64,000 nucleotides of DNA from Bradyrhizobium sp. ISRA464 (lineage in GTDB: Bacteria > Pseudomonadota > Alphaproteobacteria > Rhizobiales > Xanthobacteraceae), in assembly GCF_029910095.1 (NCBI RefSeq), contig NZ_CP094526.1, positions 5,580,001 through 5,644,000 of the forward strand, read 5' to 3'. Positions 1 through 9,470 of the stretch are shown here, in pieces. Position 1 is the first letter of the stretch; the number at the start of each line of letters is the position of its first letter. The translations under genes and the position numbers were made by a program. Under the pieces are notes generated by a model. The model did no database searches, was not told the DNA's origin, and saw only the letters and a program-made list of their open reading frames with translations.

Positions 1-104
1 TAGCTAGCCTCGAAACCGTGATTGGCAAGGGTACTGGGCGAGCGACCGCCCTTTCCCGTCGTCATGCCGGGCATGACGAATCTGGGTCTCGCGTTGCCCC
101 ACCG

Positions 105-186
105 GTCATTGCGAGCGAAGCGAAGCAATCCATCTCTCCGCTTGCTGACGCATGGATTGCTTCGTCGCTTCGCTCCTCGCAATGAC
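105..186. repeat. Long palindromic intergenic repeat, family A copy 1
   Basis: The ends are inverted copies of GTCATTGCGAG, and inside them GCAATCCAT and ATGGATTGC form a second inverted pair. The same ends and inner pair occur at 3272 and 26948. It sits just past the stop codon of the monooxygenase gene and could act as a transcription stop or mRNA-stabilising hairpin. The function is inferred; the palindrome itself is visible. Confidence 0.85.
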
Positions 187-191
187 GGAAA

Positions 192-1850
192 CTATGATGC
201 CGCTGCTCGCTGCCTCTGCTCCACCCCCGTCATCGCGAAGCCCTCGTAGCCTTTCGCCGCGACCTCGTTGCAGATCTGCCGGTACGGACCGACGCCGCCG
301 ATATAGGGCATGAAGATGCGCGGCTTGCCTGGAATGTTGGCGCCCATGTACCAGGAATCCGCCTGCGGATAGAGCGTCGCGAAGGCGACCTCGTTGACAT
401 GGGCGACCCATTTGTCCTCGGCGTCCTTCTCTGCCTCGAGCATCGCAAGGCGATTGTCGCGCATGTAGCTCAGGCAATCGCTGATCCAGTCGACATGCTG
501 CTCGATCGACACGATCATGTTCGACAGCACCGACGGGCTGCCGGGGCCGGTGATGACGAACAGGTTCGGGAAGCCCGCGCTCATCAGGCCGAGATAGGTG
601 CGCGGCCCCTCCGCCCAATTCTGGTTCAGCGTCTGGCCATCGCGGCCGCGAATATCGATCCTGGCCACCGAGCCGGTCATCGCATCGAAGCCGGTCGCCA
701 GCACCAGCGCGTCGAGCTCGTAATCCTCGCCGCCCGAGCGCACCGCGGTCTCGGTGATCTCCTCGATCGGATTGGTCTTGATATCGACCAGCGTCACGTT
801 CGCCCGATTGAAGGTCGCGAAATAGTCGGTGTCGATGCAGATCCGCTTGGTGCCGATCGGATAGCTCGACGGCGTGAGCAGTTGCGCGGTCGCGGCGTCC
901 TTGACGATCTCGGCGATCTTGCCGCGCACGAAGTCGGCCGCGGTGTCGTTCGCCGCCTTGTCGAGCGCGAGGTTGTTGTAGACCGTCATGAAGGTGAGGC
1001 CGCCGCGCTGCCAGCGCGCCTCGTATTTGGCACGGCGTTCATTGTCGCCGTCGTCGAGTGCGCCGCGATCGGGCAGTTCGGTGTAGATGCCGTTCTTCGC
1101 CTGCTCGCGGGCGAACGTCCTGATCTCCGGATAGTTGGCGCGGAACCAGGCGCGTTCCTCCTCCGTCAGTTTGGCGTTGCGCGCGGGGATCGAGAACTGC
1201 GCCGTGCGCTGGAACACCGTGACGTGCCTGGCCTGCTCGGCGATGACAGGGATCGACTGGATGCCGGACGAGCCGGTGCCGATCACGCCGACGCGCAGTC
1301 CAGTGAAATCCACCGGCTCATGCGGCCAGTGGCCGGTGTGATAGACCTTGCCCTTGAAGCGATCGAGCCCCTTGATGTCGGGCTTGCGCGCATTGGACAG
1401 GCAGCCCGTCGCGAGCACGACGAACCGAGCCGTCACCGCCTTGCCGTCCGATGTCGCGACCTGCCAGAGATTGTCGCGCTCGTCGAACTCGGCGCGCTCG
1501 ACGCGGGTGTCGAACTGGATGTCGCGCCTGAGGTCGAAGCGATCGGCGACGTGGTTGGCGTATTGCAGGATCTCCGGCTGCGGCGCGTAGCGCTCGCTCC
1601 AATTCCATTCCTGCTGCAGTTCCTCGGAGAAGGAATAGGAGTACTGCATGCTCTCGACATCGCAACGCGCACCGGGGTAGCGGTTCCAGTACCAGGTGCC
1701 GCCGACGCCGCTGCCCTGCTCGTAGACGCGCGCGGAAAAGCCGAGGCCACGCAGACGGTGTAGCATGTACATGCCGGCAAATCCGGCACCGACCACGACG
1801 ACGTCGTAATGTGCTGCGCTTGTCTTGGCGGCTGACGATTGAGCGGACAT
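192..1850 (-). CDS. Flavin-containing (Baeyer-Villiger type) monooxygenase
   Basis: A 552-residue FAD- and NADPH-dependent monooxygenase that probably inserts oxygen into a ketone to give an ester or lactone. The N-terminus has a dinucleotide-binding motif (VVVGAGFAG). Near residue 170 is FKGKVYHTGHWP, an exact match to the Baeyer-Villiger fingerprint FxGxxxHxxxWP, followed by a second Rossmann motif (GVIGTGSSG). The length fits the cyclohexanone monooxygenase family. The frame is open 26 codons further upstream, but the ATG at 1850 is preferred because GGGGAG precedes it at good spacing and the FAD motif then begins about 20 residues in. It diverges from the nitronate monooxygenase gene, so the pair may share control. 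The substrate cannot be read from the sequence; steroid or cyclic-ketone monooxygenase are possible alternatives. Confidence 0.9.
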   Translation of the reverse strand: MSAQSSAAKTSAAHYDVVVVGAGFAGMYMLHRLRGLGFSARVYEQGSGVGGTWYWNRYPGARCDVESMQYSYSFSEELQQEWNWSERYAPQPEILQYANHVADRFDLRRDIQFDTRVERAEFDERDNLWQVATSDGKAVTARFVVLATGCLSNARKPDIKGLDRFKGKVYHTGHWPHEPVDFTGLRVGVIGTGSSGIQSIPVIAEQARHVTVFQRTAQFSIPARNAKLTEEERAWFRANYPEIRTFAREQAKNGIYTELPDRGALDDGDNERRAKYEARWQRGGLTFMTVYNNLALDKAANDTAADFVRGKIAEIVKDAATAQLLTPSSYPIGTKRICIDTDYFATFNRANVTLVDIKTNPIEEITETAVRSGGEDYELDALVLATGFDAMTGSVARIDIRGRDGQTLNQNWAEGPRTYLGLMSAGFPNLFVITGPGSPSVLSNMIVSIEQHVDWISDCLSYMRDNRLAMLEAEKDAEDKWVAHVNEVAFATLYPQADSWYMGANIPGKPRIFMPYIGGVGPYRQICNEVAAKGYEGFAMTGVEQRQRAAAS

Positions 1851-2127
1851 TCCAGCAAACTCCCCGATGAATTCTTCTCGCTTTGCCGAACAGAATTCTC
1901 TCTCGATCGCCAAAGCGCAAGAGGACAATGCGCGCCCCTTCGATCCGCATATTTTGCCTTACGGAATGCGTTGAGCGCAGCGCCGTACCCGTAGCGCCTG
2001 CACGCAAGATCGCCGCCGACGAAAGCCGCTTGGCTTCGCCGACCATCAGGGCTAGCGTCGCCGAGGCTGATGCCATCGAAGCAGGACAAGCAGCCGTCGA
2101 AGCTGCCGCCGGGGAGAGAACGCATCC

Positions 2128-3261
2128 ATGAAATCACCGATCTGCGACATGCTGAGAATCGAATTCCCCCTGCTCGCCTTCAGCCATTGCCGCGACGTGG
2201 TGGCGGCGGTCAGCCGCGCCGGCGGCTTTGGCGTGCTCGGCGCGACCGCGCATACGCCGGAGACGCTGGAGCAGGAGCTGAAGTGGATCGACGCGCATGT
2301 CGACGGCAAGCCCTATGGCATCGACGTGCTGATCCCCGAGAACATCTCGACATCAGGCGAGAAGAACGTCACCTGGAAGAGCCTGGAGGCGCGTGTCTCG
2401 CAGGAGCACCGCGACTTCACCCGCAATCTGCTGAAGAAGTACGACATCGAGCTGACGACCCGGAACGTCGCCGACAACCAGCCGCAGCCGTTCGATGCCG
2501 AGACCGCGCTGCAGCTGCTTGAGGTCTCCTTCGGTCATCCGATCAAGCTGATCGCGAATGCGCTCGGCGTGCCGCCGAAGGCGATGATCGAGATGGGTCG
2601 CAAGCACAGCGTTCCGGTCGCAGCGCTGGTCGGCTCCAAGGAACATGCGCTGCGCCAGGTCGCGGCCGGCGTCGATATCCTGGTCGCGCAGGGCACCGAG
2701 GCCGGCGGCCATTGCGGCGAAGTCTCGACCATGGTGCTGGTGCCGGAGGTGATCAAGGCGATCAAGAAGGTCCGCGACGTGCCGGTGCTCGCCGCCGGCG
2801 GCATCATGACGGGAAGCCAGATGGCCGCTTGCATGGCGATGGGCGCGGCCGGCGCCTGGACCGGTTCGGTGTGGCTCGCGACCGTTGAATCGGAGACATC
2901 GGAGATCTTCCGCGAGAAGATGATCGCGGCGTCCTCGCGCGACGCGGTGCGCTCGAAGGGCCGCACCGGCAAGCCGGCGCGCCAGCTCCGCTCGGTGTGG
3001 ACCGATGCGTGGGATCGCGCGCCTGATAGCCCCGGCGCGCTGCCGATGCCGCTGCAGAGCATCATCAGCCGCGACGCCTTCAACGCCATCGACCGCTCGG
3101 CCGCCGCCGGCAACGAAAAGGCGCGCGACCTCGTCAGCTACTTCGTCGGCCAGGGCGTCGGCCTGATCGACAGCGTGAAATCCGCAGGCGCCGTGGTGCA
3201 GGAGTTCAGGGAGGATTTCGTCGAGGCCGTCGAGCACATGAACGCGCTGGTGGCGGAGTAA
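2128..3261 (+). CDS. Nitronate monooxygenase (2-nitropropane dioxygenase family)
   Basis: A 377-residue FMN-dependent TIM-barrel enzyme of the nitronate monooxygenase/enoyl reductase II superfamily. Visible family features are the N-terminal segment EFPLLAFSHCRDVVAAVSRA, the central GTEAGGHCG phosphate-binding loop and the PVLAAGGIMTG strand-loop that binds FMN phosphate. The length is usual for the class. The chosen ATG is preceded by GGGGAGAG; an ATG seven codons later is possible. It is read away from the monooxygenase at 192-1850 and towards the thiolase-like gene. The family oxidises alkyl nitronates, but many members act on unknown substrates, so the product name is a family label. Confidence 0.85.
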   Translation: MKSPICDMLRIEFPLLAFSHCRDVVAAVSRAGGFGVLGATAHTPETLEQELKWIDAHVDGKPYGIDVLIPENISTSGEKNVTWKSLEARVSQEHRDFTRNLLKKYDIELTTRNVADNQPQPFDAETALQLLEVSFGHPIKLIANALGVPPKAMIEMGRKHSVPVAALVGSKEHALRQVAAGVDILVAQGTEAGGHCGEVSTMVLVPEVIKAIKKVRDVPVLAAGGIMTGSQMAACMAMGAAGAWTGSVWLATVESETSEIFREKMIAASSRDAVRSKGRTGKPARQLRSVWTDAWDRAPDSPGALPMPLQSIISRDAFNAIDRSAAAGNEKARDLVSYFVGQGVGLIDSVKSAGAVVQEFREDFVEAVEHMNALVAE

Positions 3262-3271
3262 GTCTCCCCCC

Positions 3272-3385
3272 GTCATTGCGAGGAGCTCGCGACAAAATTG
3301 CGAAGCAATTTTGCGCTGAAGCGACGAAGCAATCCATTCTGCTCCGATGCGGAGATGTGGATTGCTTCGCTTCGCTCGCAATGAC
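3272..3385. repeat. Long palindromic intergenic repeat, family A copy 2
   Basis: It has the same GTCATTGCGAG ends as copy 1, with a nested hairpin AAAATTGC/GCAATTTT near its left end. About 60 bases of its left part are almost identical to the copy at 26948. It fills the gap between the nitronate monooxygenase stop and the thiolase-like gene. Confidence 0.85.
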
Positions 3386-3430
3386 GTCCAGAATTGACAT
3401 CAAGCCTATATCTGAGAGCGAACAACAAGA

Positions 3431-4942
3431 ATGTCGAACAACCTTCCCGAAGACCGCATTCCCGTCATCGTCGGCGTCGGCGAGATCGTCGATCGTCCAA
3501 AGGACATCGCCGCCGGTCTCGAGCCGCTCACGCTACTGGAAGAGGCGCTGAAACGCGCGGAGGCCGACAGCGGCGCAAGGCTGCTCGGCGACGTCCAATC
3601 GCTCGACATCGTCAACTTCCTGAGCTGGCGCTACCGCGATCCCGAGAAGCAGCTGGCGCAGCGTCTCGGCATCAATCCGGCCCATCTCTATTACGGCCCG
3701 GTCGGCGGCGAGAGCCCGATCCGCTATCTGCACGAGGCGGCACAGCGCATCGCGCGCGGCGAATGCAGCGTCGCTGCAGTCTGCGGTGCGGAGGCGCAAT
3801 CGACCGCGACCAAAGCTCAGCGCGCCAACATCGAGCTGCCCTGGACGCCGTTCGCGCATGACGTCGAAGAGCCGAAGCGCGGCGCCGCGTTCCAGAAGCC
3901 GATGGCGGTGACGCTCGGCGTCTTTCGGCCGATCACAGTCTACCCGCTCTACGAGTCCGCCACATCGGCGCATTGGGGCCAGACGCCGCGCGAGGCGCTG
4001 AAGGAATCGGGCGAGCTGTGGTCGACCTATGCGCGGGTTGCGGCCGACAATCCGAACTCCTGGCTGAAGCAGCGCTTCACCGGCGAGGAGATCACGACGC
4101 CGACGCCGGACAACCGGATGATCGCCTGGCCCTACACCAAGCTGATGGTGGCGAACCCGACCGTGAACATGGGCGGCGCGCTGATCCTGACCAGCCTTGC
4201 GAAAGCGCGCGCCGCCGGCGTGCCGGAGGATCGGCTGATCTATCCGCTCGGCGGCGCTTCGGCGGAAGAGCCGCGCGACTATCTGACTCGCGATCAGTTC
4301 GTCGAGAGCCATTCGCAGACCGCGGTGCTGAAGGCCGTGATGGACCTCGTCGAGGGCGACGGCAGGACATTCGACGCGATCGAGCTCTATAGCTGCTTCC
4401 CCTGCGTGCCGAAGATGGCGCGCCGGACTCTTGGCCTGGGCGTCGACGTGCAGCCGACCGTGACCGGCGGCCTCACCTTCTTCGGCGCGCCGCTCAACAC
4501 CTACATGACGCACGCGGCCTGCGCGATGGTGCGCAAGTTGCGAAGCGGCGGCAAGCTCGGCCTGCTCTACGGCCAGGGCGGCTTCGTCACCAAGCATCAC
4601 GGCCTCGTGCTGTCCCGCCAGGCGCCGAAGGCGGCGCTCAAGCAGGCGACCTCCGTGCAGGCCGAGGCCGAGCGCCATCGCCGCAAGGCGCCGGAGTTCA
4701 CCACCGAGGCGCGCGGCAAGGGCAAGGTCGAGGCGTTCACCGTGATCTATCGCGGCAATGGCGAGATCGAGCACGGCGTCACCATGCTGCGCACCGAAGA
4801 CGGCCGGCGCACGCTCGGCCGCATCCCGGCCAGCGACACGGCAACGCTGGCGCATCTGCAGAACATGGAGCGCACGCCGGTCGGTACGACGGGCGACATC
4901 GTCACCGCCGGCGACGGCATGCTGGAATGGCGGGTGAGCTAA
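3431..4942 (+). CDS. Thiolase-like acetyl-CoA acetyltransferase family protein
   Basis: A 503-residue thiolase-fold protein. The N-terminal half has the pattern PVIVGVGEIVDRP and a segment GGESPIRYLHEAAQRIARGE, where true thiolases carry their nucleophilic cysteine (normally CASG or similar). Here the position reads Glu-Ser, so the usual nucleophile is not visible. The C-terminal half has GQGGFVTKHHG, which resembles the thiolase His/Cys region. The last 80 residues form an extra domain of the kind added to type 1 thiolase-like proteins. Such proteins are routinely annotated as acetyl-CoA acetyltransferase, but condensation activity is doubtful. It may bind an acyl-CoA in the same pathway as the oxygenases upstream. 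Confidence 0.75.
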   Translation: MSNNLPEDRIPVIVGVGEIVDRPKDIAAGLEPLTLLEEALKRAEADSGARLLGDVQSLDIVNFLSWRYRDPEKQLAQRLGINPAHLYYGPVGGESPIRYLHEAAQRIARGECSVAAVCGAEAQSTATKAQRANIELPWTPFAHDVEEPKRGAAFQKPMAVTLGVFRPITVYPLYESATSAHWGQTPREALKESGELWSTYARVAADNPNSWLKQRFTGEEITTPTPDNRMIAWPYTKLMVANPTVNMGGALILTSLAKARAAGVPEDRLIYPLGGASAEEPRDYLTRDQFVESHSQTAVLKAVMDLVEGDGRTFDAIELYSCFPCVPKMARRTLGLGVDVQPTVTGGLTFFGAPLNTYMTHAACAMVRKLRSGGKLGLLYGQGGFVTKHHGLVLSRQAPKAALKQATSVQAEAERHRRKAPEFTTEARGKGKVEAFTVIYRGNGEIEHGVTMLRTEDGRRTLGRIPASDTATLAHLQNMERTPVGTTGDIVTAGDGMLEWRVS

Positions 4943-4956
4943 GATTCTTTCCGCGT

Positions 4957-5080
4957 CATGGCCGGGCATAGCCGTCCGAAGGACGGCGTCGCTTCCGCTC
5001 GCCTATGACCCGGCCATCCACGTCTTACTGGGTGACTGCCAAAAACGTGGATGCCCGGGACAAGCCCGGGCATGACGAAA
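4957..5080. repeat. Palindromic intergenic repeat, family B
   Basis: It contains GTCATGGCCGGGCAT near the left end and CCCGGGCATGACG at the right, with inner inverted pairs around CCGTCCGAAGGACGG and a split CCACGT element. It occupies the gap between the convergent thiolase-like gene and the efflux adaptor gene, so it may serve as a bidirectional terminator. A short related piece (GTCATGCCGGGCATGACG) lies at about 61-78. Confidence 0.7.
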
Positions 5081-5101
5081 AGGAAGCTGCTTGCGCCCGC
5101 C

Positions 5102-6304
5102 CTACCCCTTCACATCCTGCTTTTCGGAGGCCGTCGTCGGCTTGCCCTTGGCGCCGACGCCGACCACGCGCACCTGCTCGCCGTCGTTGAGACCATCCGG
5201 CGGGGCGGTGATGACGCGGTCGTCGGGCGCAAGGCCCGAGGCCAGCTCGATCTCCTTGCCGAGATCGCGCCCGATCTTCACTGTCTTGAACACCACCTTG
5301 TCGTCCGGGCCCACGGTCGCGACCCGCAGCCCGCTGGCGTTGAAGATCAGCGCGCTGGCGGGAATGCTCAGCGGCGTGGAATCGCGTTGCAGGTTGAGCT
5401 TCACGCTGGCGTAGCCGCCCGGCATCAATTCGCCCCTGGGATTTTCCAGCCCGAGCTGCATCCGCGTGGTGCCGGAGGCGACGTCGACCGCCTGCGACGA
5501 GGCCTCGACCGTCGCCTCGAACGTCCGGTTCGGATATTCCGGCAGCGAGATCGTGGCCTTGGCGCCGATCTTGATCGCGGGCACGTAGTTCTGCGGCACG
5601 TTGACGTAGACGCGCAGCTTGCTGATGTCGGAGATCGTGAACATCGCAGGGCCGGTGCCGCCGCCGGCGTTGATCAGGGCGCCGACGTCGGTATCGCGCG
5701 ACGTCACCACGCCGTCGAACGGCGCCGTGATCTTCTTGTAGCCGGCGAGCGCTTCCAGCCGCTCGACATTGGCCTGGCCGGCCTTGACCGAAGCATTCTT
5801 GTTGGAGAGGTCGGCGGTGCGCTCGTCGATCTCCTGCGCGGAGACGAAGTTCGACGCCACCAGGGTCTTGCGTCGGTTCAGCGTGGCCTCCGAGAGCCTG
5901 GCGCTGGCCTGCGCGCTGGCGAGGTCGGCGCGCGCCTGCAGCAATTGCTGGTCGAGGTCGGGAGCCTCGATCTCGGCGATCACCTGGCCGGCCTTGACCC
6001 GCGCACCGATGTCCGCGTTCCAGCTCTTAAGGTATCCGGAAACCCGCGCGAAGATCGGCGCGCGATAGTAGGCCTCCAGCCGCCCCGGCAGATCGATCGT
6101 CGGGCTCAAGGCCTTCGCATTGGGCAGCGCCACGGCAACGGTCGGAATGGCCTGGTCATCGGTCCATTGCTTCAGCCGCGTGTCTTGCTCCTCACGGGCC
6201 CGGATGCCGGTGCCGACGATCAGTCCCGCGCCGATCAGTGCGACCACGCCGAATATGCCCAGTTTCCGGTGAGAGACCGGCGGGCGCTGTTCAGTGGGCG
6301 ACAT
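5102..6304 (-). CDS. RND efflux periplasmic adaptor (membrane fusion) protein
   Basis: A 400-residue adaptor that links an inner-membrane RND pump to an outer-membrane channel. One N-terminal membrane segment (GIFGVVALIGAGLIVG) anchors it. It is followed by a barrel-sandwich half (YYRAPIFARVSGYLKSWN), an alpha-helical hairpin around residues 110-180, the second half-sandwich (YKKITAPFDGVVTSRDTDVG) and a C-terminal beta-barrel. This is the standard HlyD/AcrA order. The ATG is preceded by GGAG at seven bases and overlaps the end of the pump gene by 14 bases, so the two are co-translated. No outer-membrane factor gene is present in the window. Confidence 0.92.
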   Translation of the reverse strand: MSPTEQRPPVSHRKLGIFGVVALIGAGLIVGTGIRAREEQDTRLKQWTDDQAIPTVAVALPNAKALSPTIDLPGRLEAYYRAPIFARVSGYLKSWNADIGARVKAGQVIAEIEAPDLDQQLLQARADLASAQASARLSEATLNRRKTLVASNFVSAQEIDERTADLSNKNASVKAGQANVERLEALAGYKKITAPFDGVVTSRDTDVGALINAGGGTGPAMFTISDISKLRVYVNVPQNYVPAIKIGAKATISLPEYPNRTFEATVEASSQAVDVASGTTRMQLGLENPRGELMPGGYASVKLNLQRDSTPLSIPASALIFNASGLRVATVGPDDKVVFKTVKIGRDLGKEIELASGLAPDDRVITAPPDGLNDGEQVRVVGVGAKGKPTTASEKQDVKG

Positions 6305-9300
6305 GCGGGATCTCCGATGAGGCGGCGGCTTTGGCGCCTTGTTTCTTATGTACCATACTGAATACCACGGGAACGAACATCAGGGTCGCGAAGGTCGCGA
6401 AGATCAGGCCGCCGATCACGGCCCGGCCGAGCGGCGCATTCTGCTCGCCGCCCTCGCCCAGTCCCAACGCCATCGGCGTCATGCCGATGATCATCGCGAG
6501 CGCCGTCATCAGCACCGGGCGGAACCGGACGAAGCCCGCCTCCAGCGCCGCCGCGATGGGATCGCCGAGCTCCTCGTAGCGCTCGCGGGCGAAGCTGATC
6601 ACGAGCACGCTGTTGGCGGTCGCCACGCCCATGCACATGATGGCACCGGTCAGCGCCGGCACCGACAGCGTCGTCTGGGTCGTGAACAGCATCCAGACGA
6701 TGCCGGCAAGCGCGGCGGGCAGCGCCGTGATGATCACGAACGGGTCCGACCAGGACTGGAAGTTCACGACGATCAAGAGGTAGATCAGCACCACGGCGCC
6801 GAGCAGGCCGAACAACAGGCCGGTGAAGGCGCTGTTCATGGTCTGCACCTGGCCGAGTAGCACTACGGACGAGCCCTTCGGCGCCTCCTTGGCGGTATCG
6901 GCGATCAGCTTGCGCACGTCGGTTGCGACCCCGCCGAGATCGCGGCCCTGCGTCGTCGCGTAGATCTGCACCAGCGACTGGATGTCGTATTGCGACACCA
7001 CCGCGCTCGAAGTCGAGCGCTTGATGTCGGCGATGCCGCCGAGGATCGGCGCCTGGGTGTTGCCCGTCGCCGTGATCGGCAAGGTCTGCAGCGCACTCAG
7101 CGAGTCGATCTGGTATTGCGGCGTCTGCATCACGATCGAATAGGACACGCCGTTGTCCCGATTGAGATAGTAGGTCGGCGCGACCTGCGACGAGCCGGCG
7201 AGATTGACGACGAGGGCGTTGGTAACGTCACGCTCGGTCAGGCCGACATATTGCGCGCGGGTCCGGTCGACATCGATGTTGAAGGTCGGGCTGTTCGGCG
7301 ACTGCTGGATGCGCGCGTCTGCAATGCCGGGGATCCGGCGGATCTTGGCAAGCAGCTTGTTGGCGTAGGCGAAGTTGGCCTCGAGATTGGCGCCGCGGAT
7401 CTGCAGGTCGATCGGCGCCGGCGCGCCGAAGTTCAGGATCTGGCTGACGATGTCGGCCGGCAGGAACGCGAAGCTGGAGCCCGGGAACAGCCGCGGCAAC
7501 TGCTCGCGCAGCGTCTGCACGTGTTCCGCGGTCGGCTTGTGGCCTTCCTTCAGCTTGATCTGGATGTCGCCGTCCTGCGGACCGATCACGCCGGTGTTGT
7601 TGTAGGTCATGTTGATGCCGGAAATCGGCATGCCGATGTTGTCGGTCAGGGTCTCGATCTCACCGGGGACCAGCTTGCGGATCGCCTTCTGGACGTCGGC
7701 GAGTTGATTGGCGGTTTCCTCGACGCGGGTGCCGACCTGGGTGCGGACATGCATCAGGATGTTGCCGGCGTCGACCGACGGGAAGAAGTTGCGCCCCAGG
7801 AACGGCACCAGAAGGAAGGACGCGGCGACGATCGCCAGAAAGCCGGTCACGAACACCTTGCGGTGGCCGAGCGCGAGCGCCAGCAGGCCGTGATAGCCGC
7901 CGCGGATGCGCTCGAACCGCGCCTCGAAGCCGCGCTGGAACCAGACCAAAGGATTGCGCGACTTCGGCGGCTCACCCTCGTGATGGACATGCGCCTGCAA
8001 CAGGTAGTTCGCCATGGTCGGCACCAGCGTGCGCGACAGGATGAACGACCAGATCATCGCGAACATCACCGCTTCAGCCATCGGCACGAACAGGAAGCGC
8101 GCGACGCCGGTCAGGAAGAACATCGGCACGAACACGATGCAGATGCAGAGCAGCGAGACGAAGGCCGGCGTCACGATCTGATTGGCGCCGTCGAGGATCG
8201 ACTGCTGGACCGGCTTGCCCTGCTCCAGATGGTAATTGATGTTCTCGATCGTCACCGTGGCGTCGTCGACGAGGATGCCGACCGCAAGCGCCAGGCCGCC
8301 GAGTGTCATGATGTTCAGCGTCTCGCCGATCGCCGACAGCATGATGATGGCGCCGAGCACCGACAGCGGGATCGACACCGCGATGATGATCGTCGAGCGC
8401 CAGCTGCCCAGGAACAGCAGGATCATGACGCTGGTGAGCAGTGCGGCGATCACGCCCTCGAAGGCGACGCCCTCGATCGCGCCGCGCACGAACAACGACT
8501 GGTCGCCGATGAAGCCGATCTTGAGCGCGTCCGGCATCTGGTCCTTGACCTCGATCACCTTCTGCTTGATGCCGGAGATGATGTCGAGCGTCGAGGTCGC
8601 GCCGGCCTTCAGCACCATCATCAGCACCGAACGGTTGCCGTTGACGTGCACGATATTGGTCTGCGGCGGGTTGCCGTCGCGCACGGTGGCGACGTCGCGG
8701 ATGTAGACCATCGCGCCGTTGACGGTCTTGATCGGCAGGTCGCCGAGCTCCTCGAGCTTGAGCGGCGAGTTGTTCAGGTTGATGGTGTATTCGAACTCAC
8801 CGATCTTCTGGGTGCCGACCGGCGTGATCAGGTTCTGGGCGGCGAGTGCGTTGGCGACGTCTTGCCCCGACAGGCCGCGCGCCTGCAGCGCCGTCGAATT
8901 GAGGTCGATCTGGACCTGGCGCTGCTTGCCGCCGAACGGATACGGGATCGCCGCGCCGGGCACCGTGACCAGCGGCGTACGCAACTGGTTGATGCCGATA
9001 TCGGCGAGGTTCTGCTCGGTCAGCCCCTCACCGGACAGCGCGACCTGGATGATTGGGACCGTCGAGGCGCTGTAGTTCAGGATCAAGGGCGGCGTCGCGC
9101 CGGGCGGCATCTGCTTGAGCAGGGTCTGCGAGATCGCGGTGACCTGCGCATTGGCCGTGCGGATGTCGACGTTGGGCTGGAAGAAGATCTTGATGATGCC
9201 GACGCCGTTATAGGAATTGGCGACGATATGCTCGATGTCGTTGACGGTCGTCGTCAGCGCACGCTGGAACGGTGTCGTGATACGACCGGACATCTGGTCC

Positions 9301-9470
9301 GGCGGCAGACCGGTGTACTGCCAGACCACGCCGATCACGGGAATGCGGATATCCGGGAAGATGTCGGTCGGCGTGCGCAGCGCCGCCAGCGGTCCGATGA
9401 TCAGCAGCAGGACCGCGAGCACGACGAACGTATATGGCCGGCTCAGCGCGATACGGACCAGTGCGATCAT
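6291..9470 (-). CDS. RND multidrug efflux pump, AcrB/AcrD/AcrF family
   Basis: A 1059-residue inner-membrane proton/drug antiporter. It shows the classical two-fold architecture: an N-terminal helix, a large periplasmic loop, TM2-6, a second TM helix, a second large loop and TM8-12. The transmembrane aspartates of the proton relay are in GILVDDATVTIENI (TM4). The N-terminal pattern PTDIFPDIRIPVIGVVWQY is typical of the HAE1-like branch. The frame extends 37 codons upstream, but MIALVRIALSRPY is the family start and is used here. The pump gene precedes the adaptor gene, the reverse of the usual order. Its substrates cannot be predicted from the sequence. Confidence 0.93.
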   Translation of the reverse strand: MIALVRIALSRPYTFVVLAVLLLIIGPLAALRTPTDIFPDIRIPVIGVVWQYTGLPPDQMSGRITTPFQRALTTTVNDIEHIVANSYNGVGIIKIFFQPNVDIRTANAQVTAISQTLLKQMPPGATPPLILNYSASTVPIIQVALSGEGLTEQNLADIGINQLRTPLVTVPGAAIPYPFGGKQRQVQIDLNSTALQARGLSGQDVANALAAQNLITPVGTQKIGEFEYTINLNNSPLKLEELGDLPIKTVNGAMVYIRDVATVRDGNPPQTNIVHVNGNRSVLMMVLKAGATSTLDIISGIKQKVIEVKDQMPDALKIGFIGDQSLFVRGAIEGVAFEGVIAALLTSVMILLFLGSWRSTIIIAVSIPLSVLGAIIMLSAIGETLNIMTLGGLALAVGILVDDATVTIENINYHLEQGKPVQQSILDGANQIVTPAFVSLLCICIVFVPMFFLTGVARFLFVPMAEAVMFAMIWSFILSRTLVPTMANYLLQAHVHHEGEPPKSRNPLVWFQRGFEARFERIRGGYHGLLALALGHRKVFVTGFLAIVAASFLLVPFLGRNFFPSVDAGNILMHVRTQVGTRVEETANQLADVQKAIRKLVPGEIETLTDNIGMPISGINMTYNNTGVIGPQDGDIQIKLKEGHKPTAEHVQTLREQLPRLFPGSSFAFLPADIVSQILNFGAPAPIDLQIRGANLEANFAYANKLLAKIRRIPGIADARIQQSPNSPTFNIDVDRTRAQYVGLTERDVTNALVVNLAGSSQVAPTYYLNRDNGVSYSIVMQTPQYQIDSLSALQTLPITATGNTQAPILGGIADIKRSTSSAVVSQYDIQSLVQIYATTQGRDLGGVATDVRKLIADTAKEAPKGSSVVLLGQVQTMNSAFTGLLFGLLGAVVLIYLLIVVNFQSWSDPFVIITALPAALAGIVWMLFTTQTTLSVPALTGAIMCMGVATANSVLVISFARERYEELGDPIAAALEAGFVRFRPVLMTALAMIIGMTPMALGLGEGGEQNAPLGRAVIGGLIFATFATLMFVPVVFSMVHKKQGAKAAASSEIPHVAH

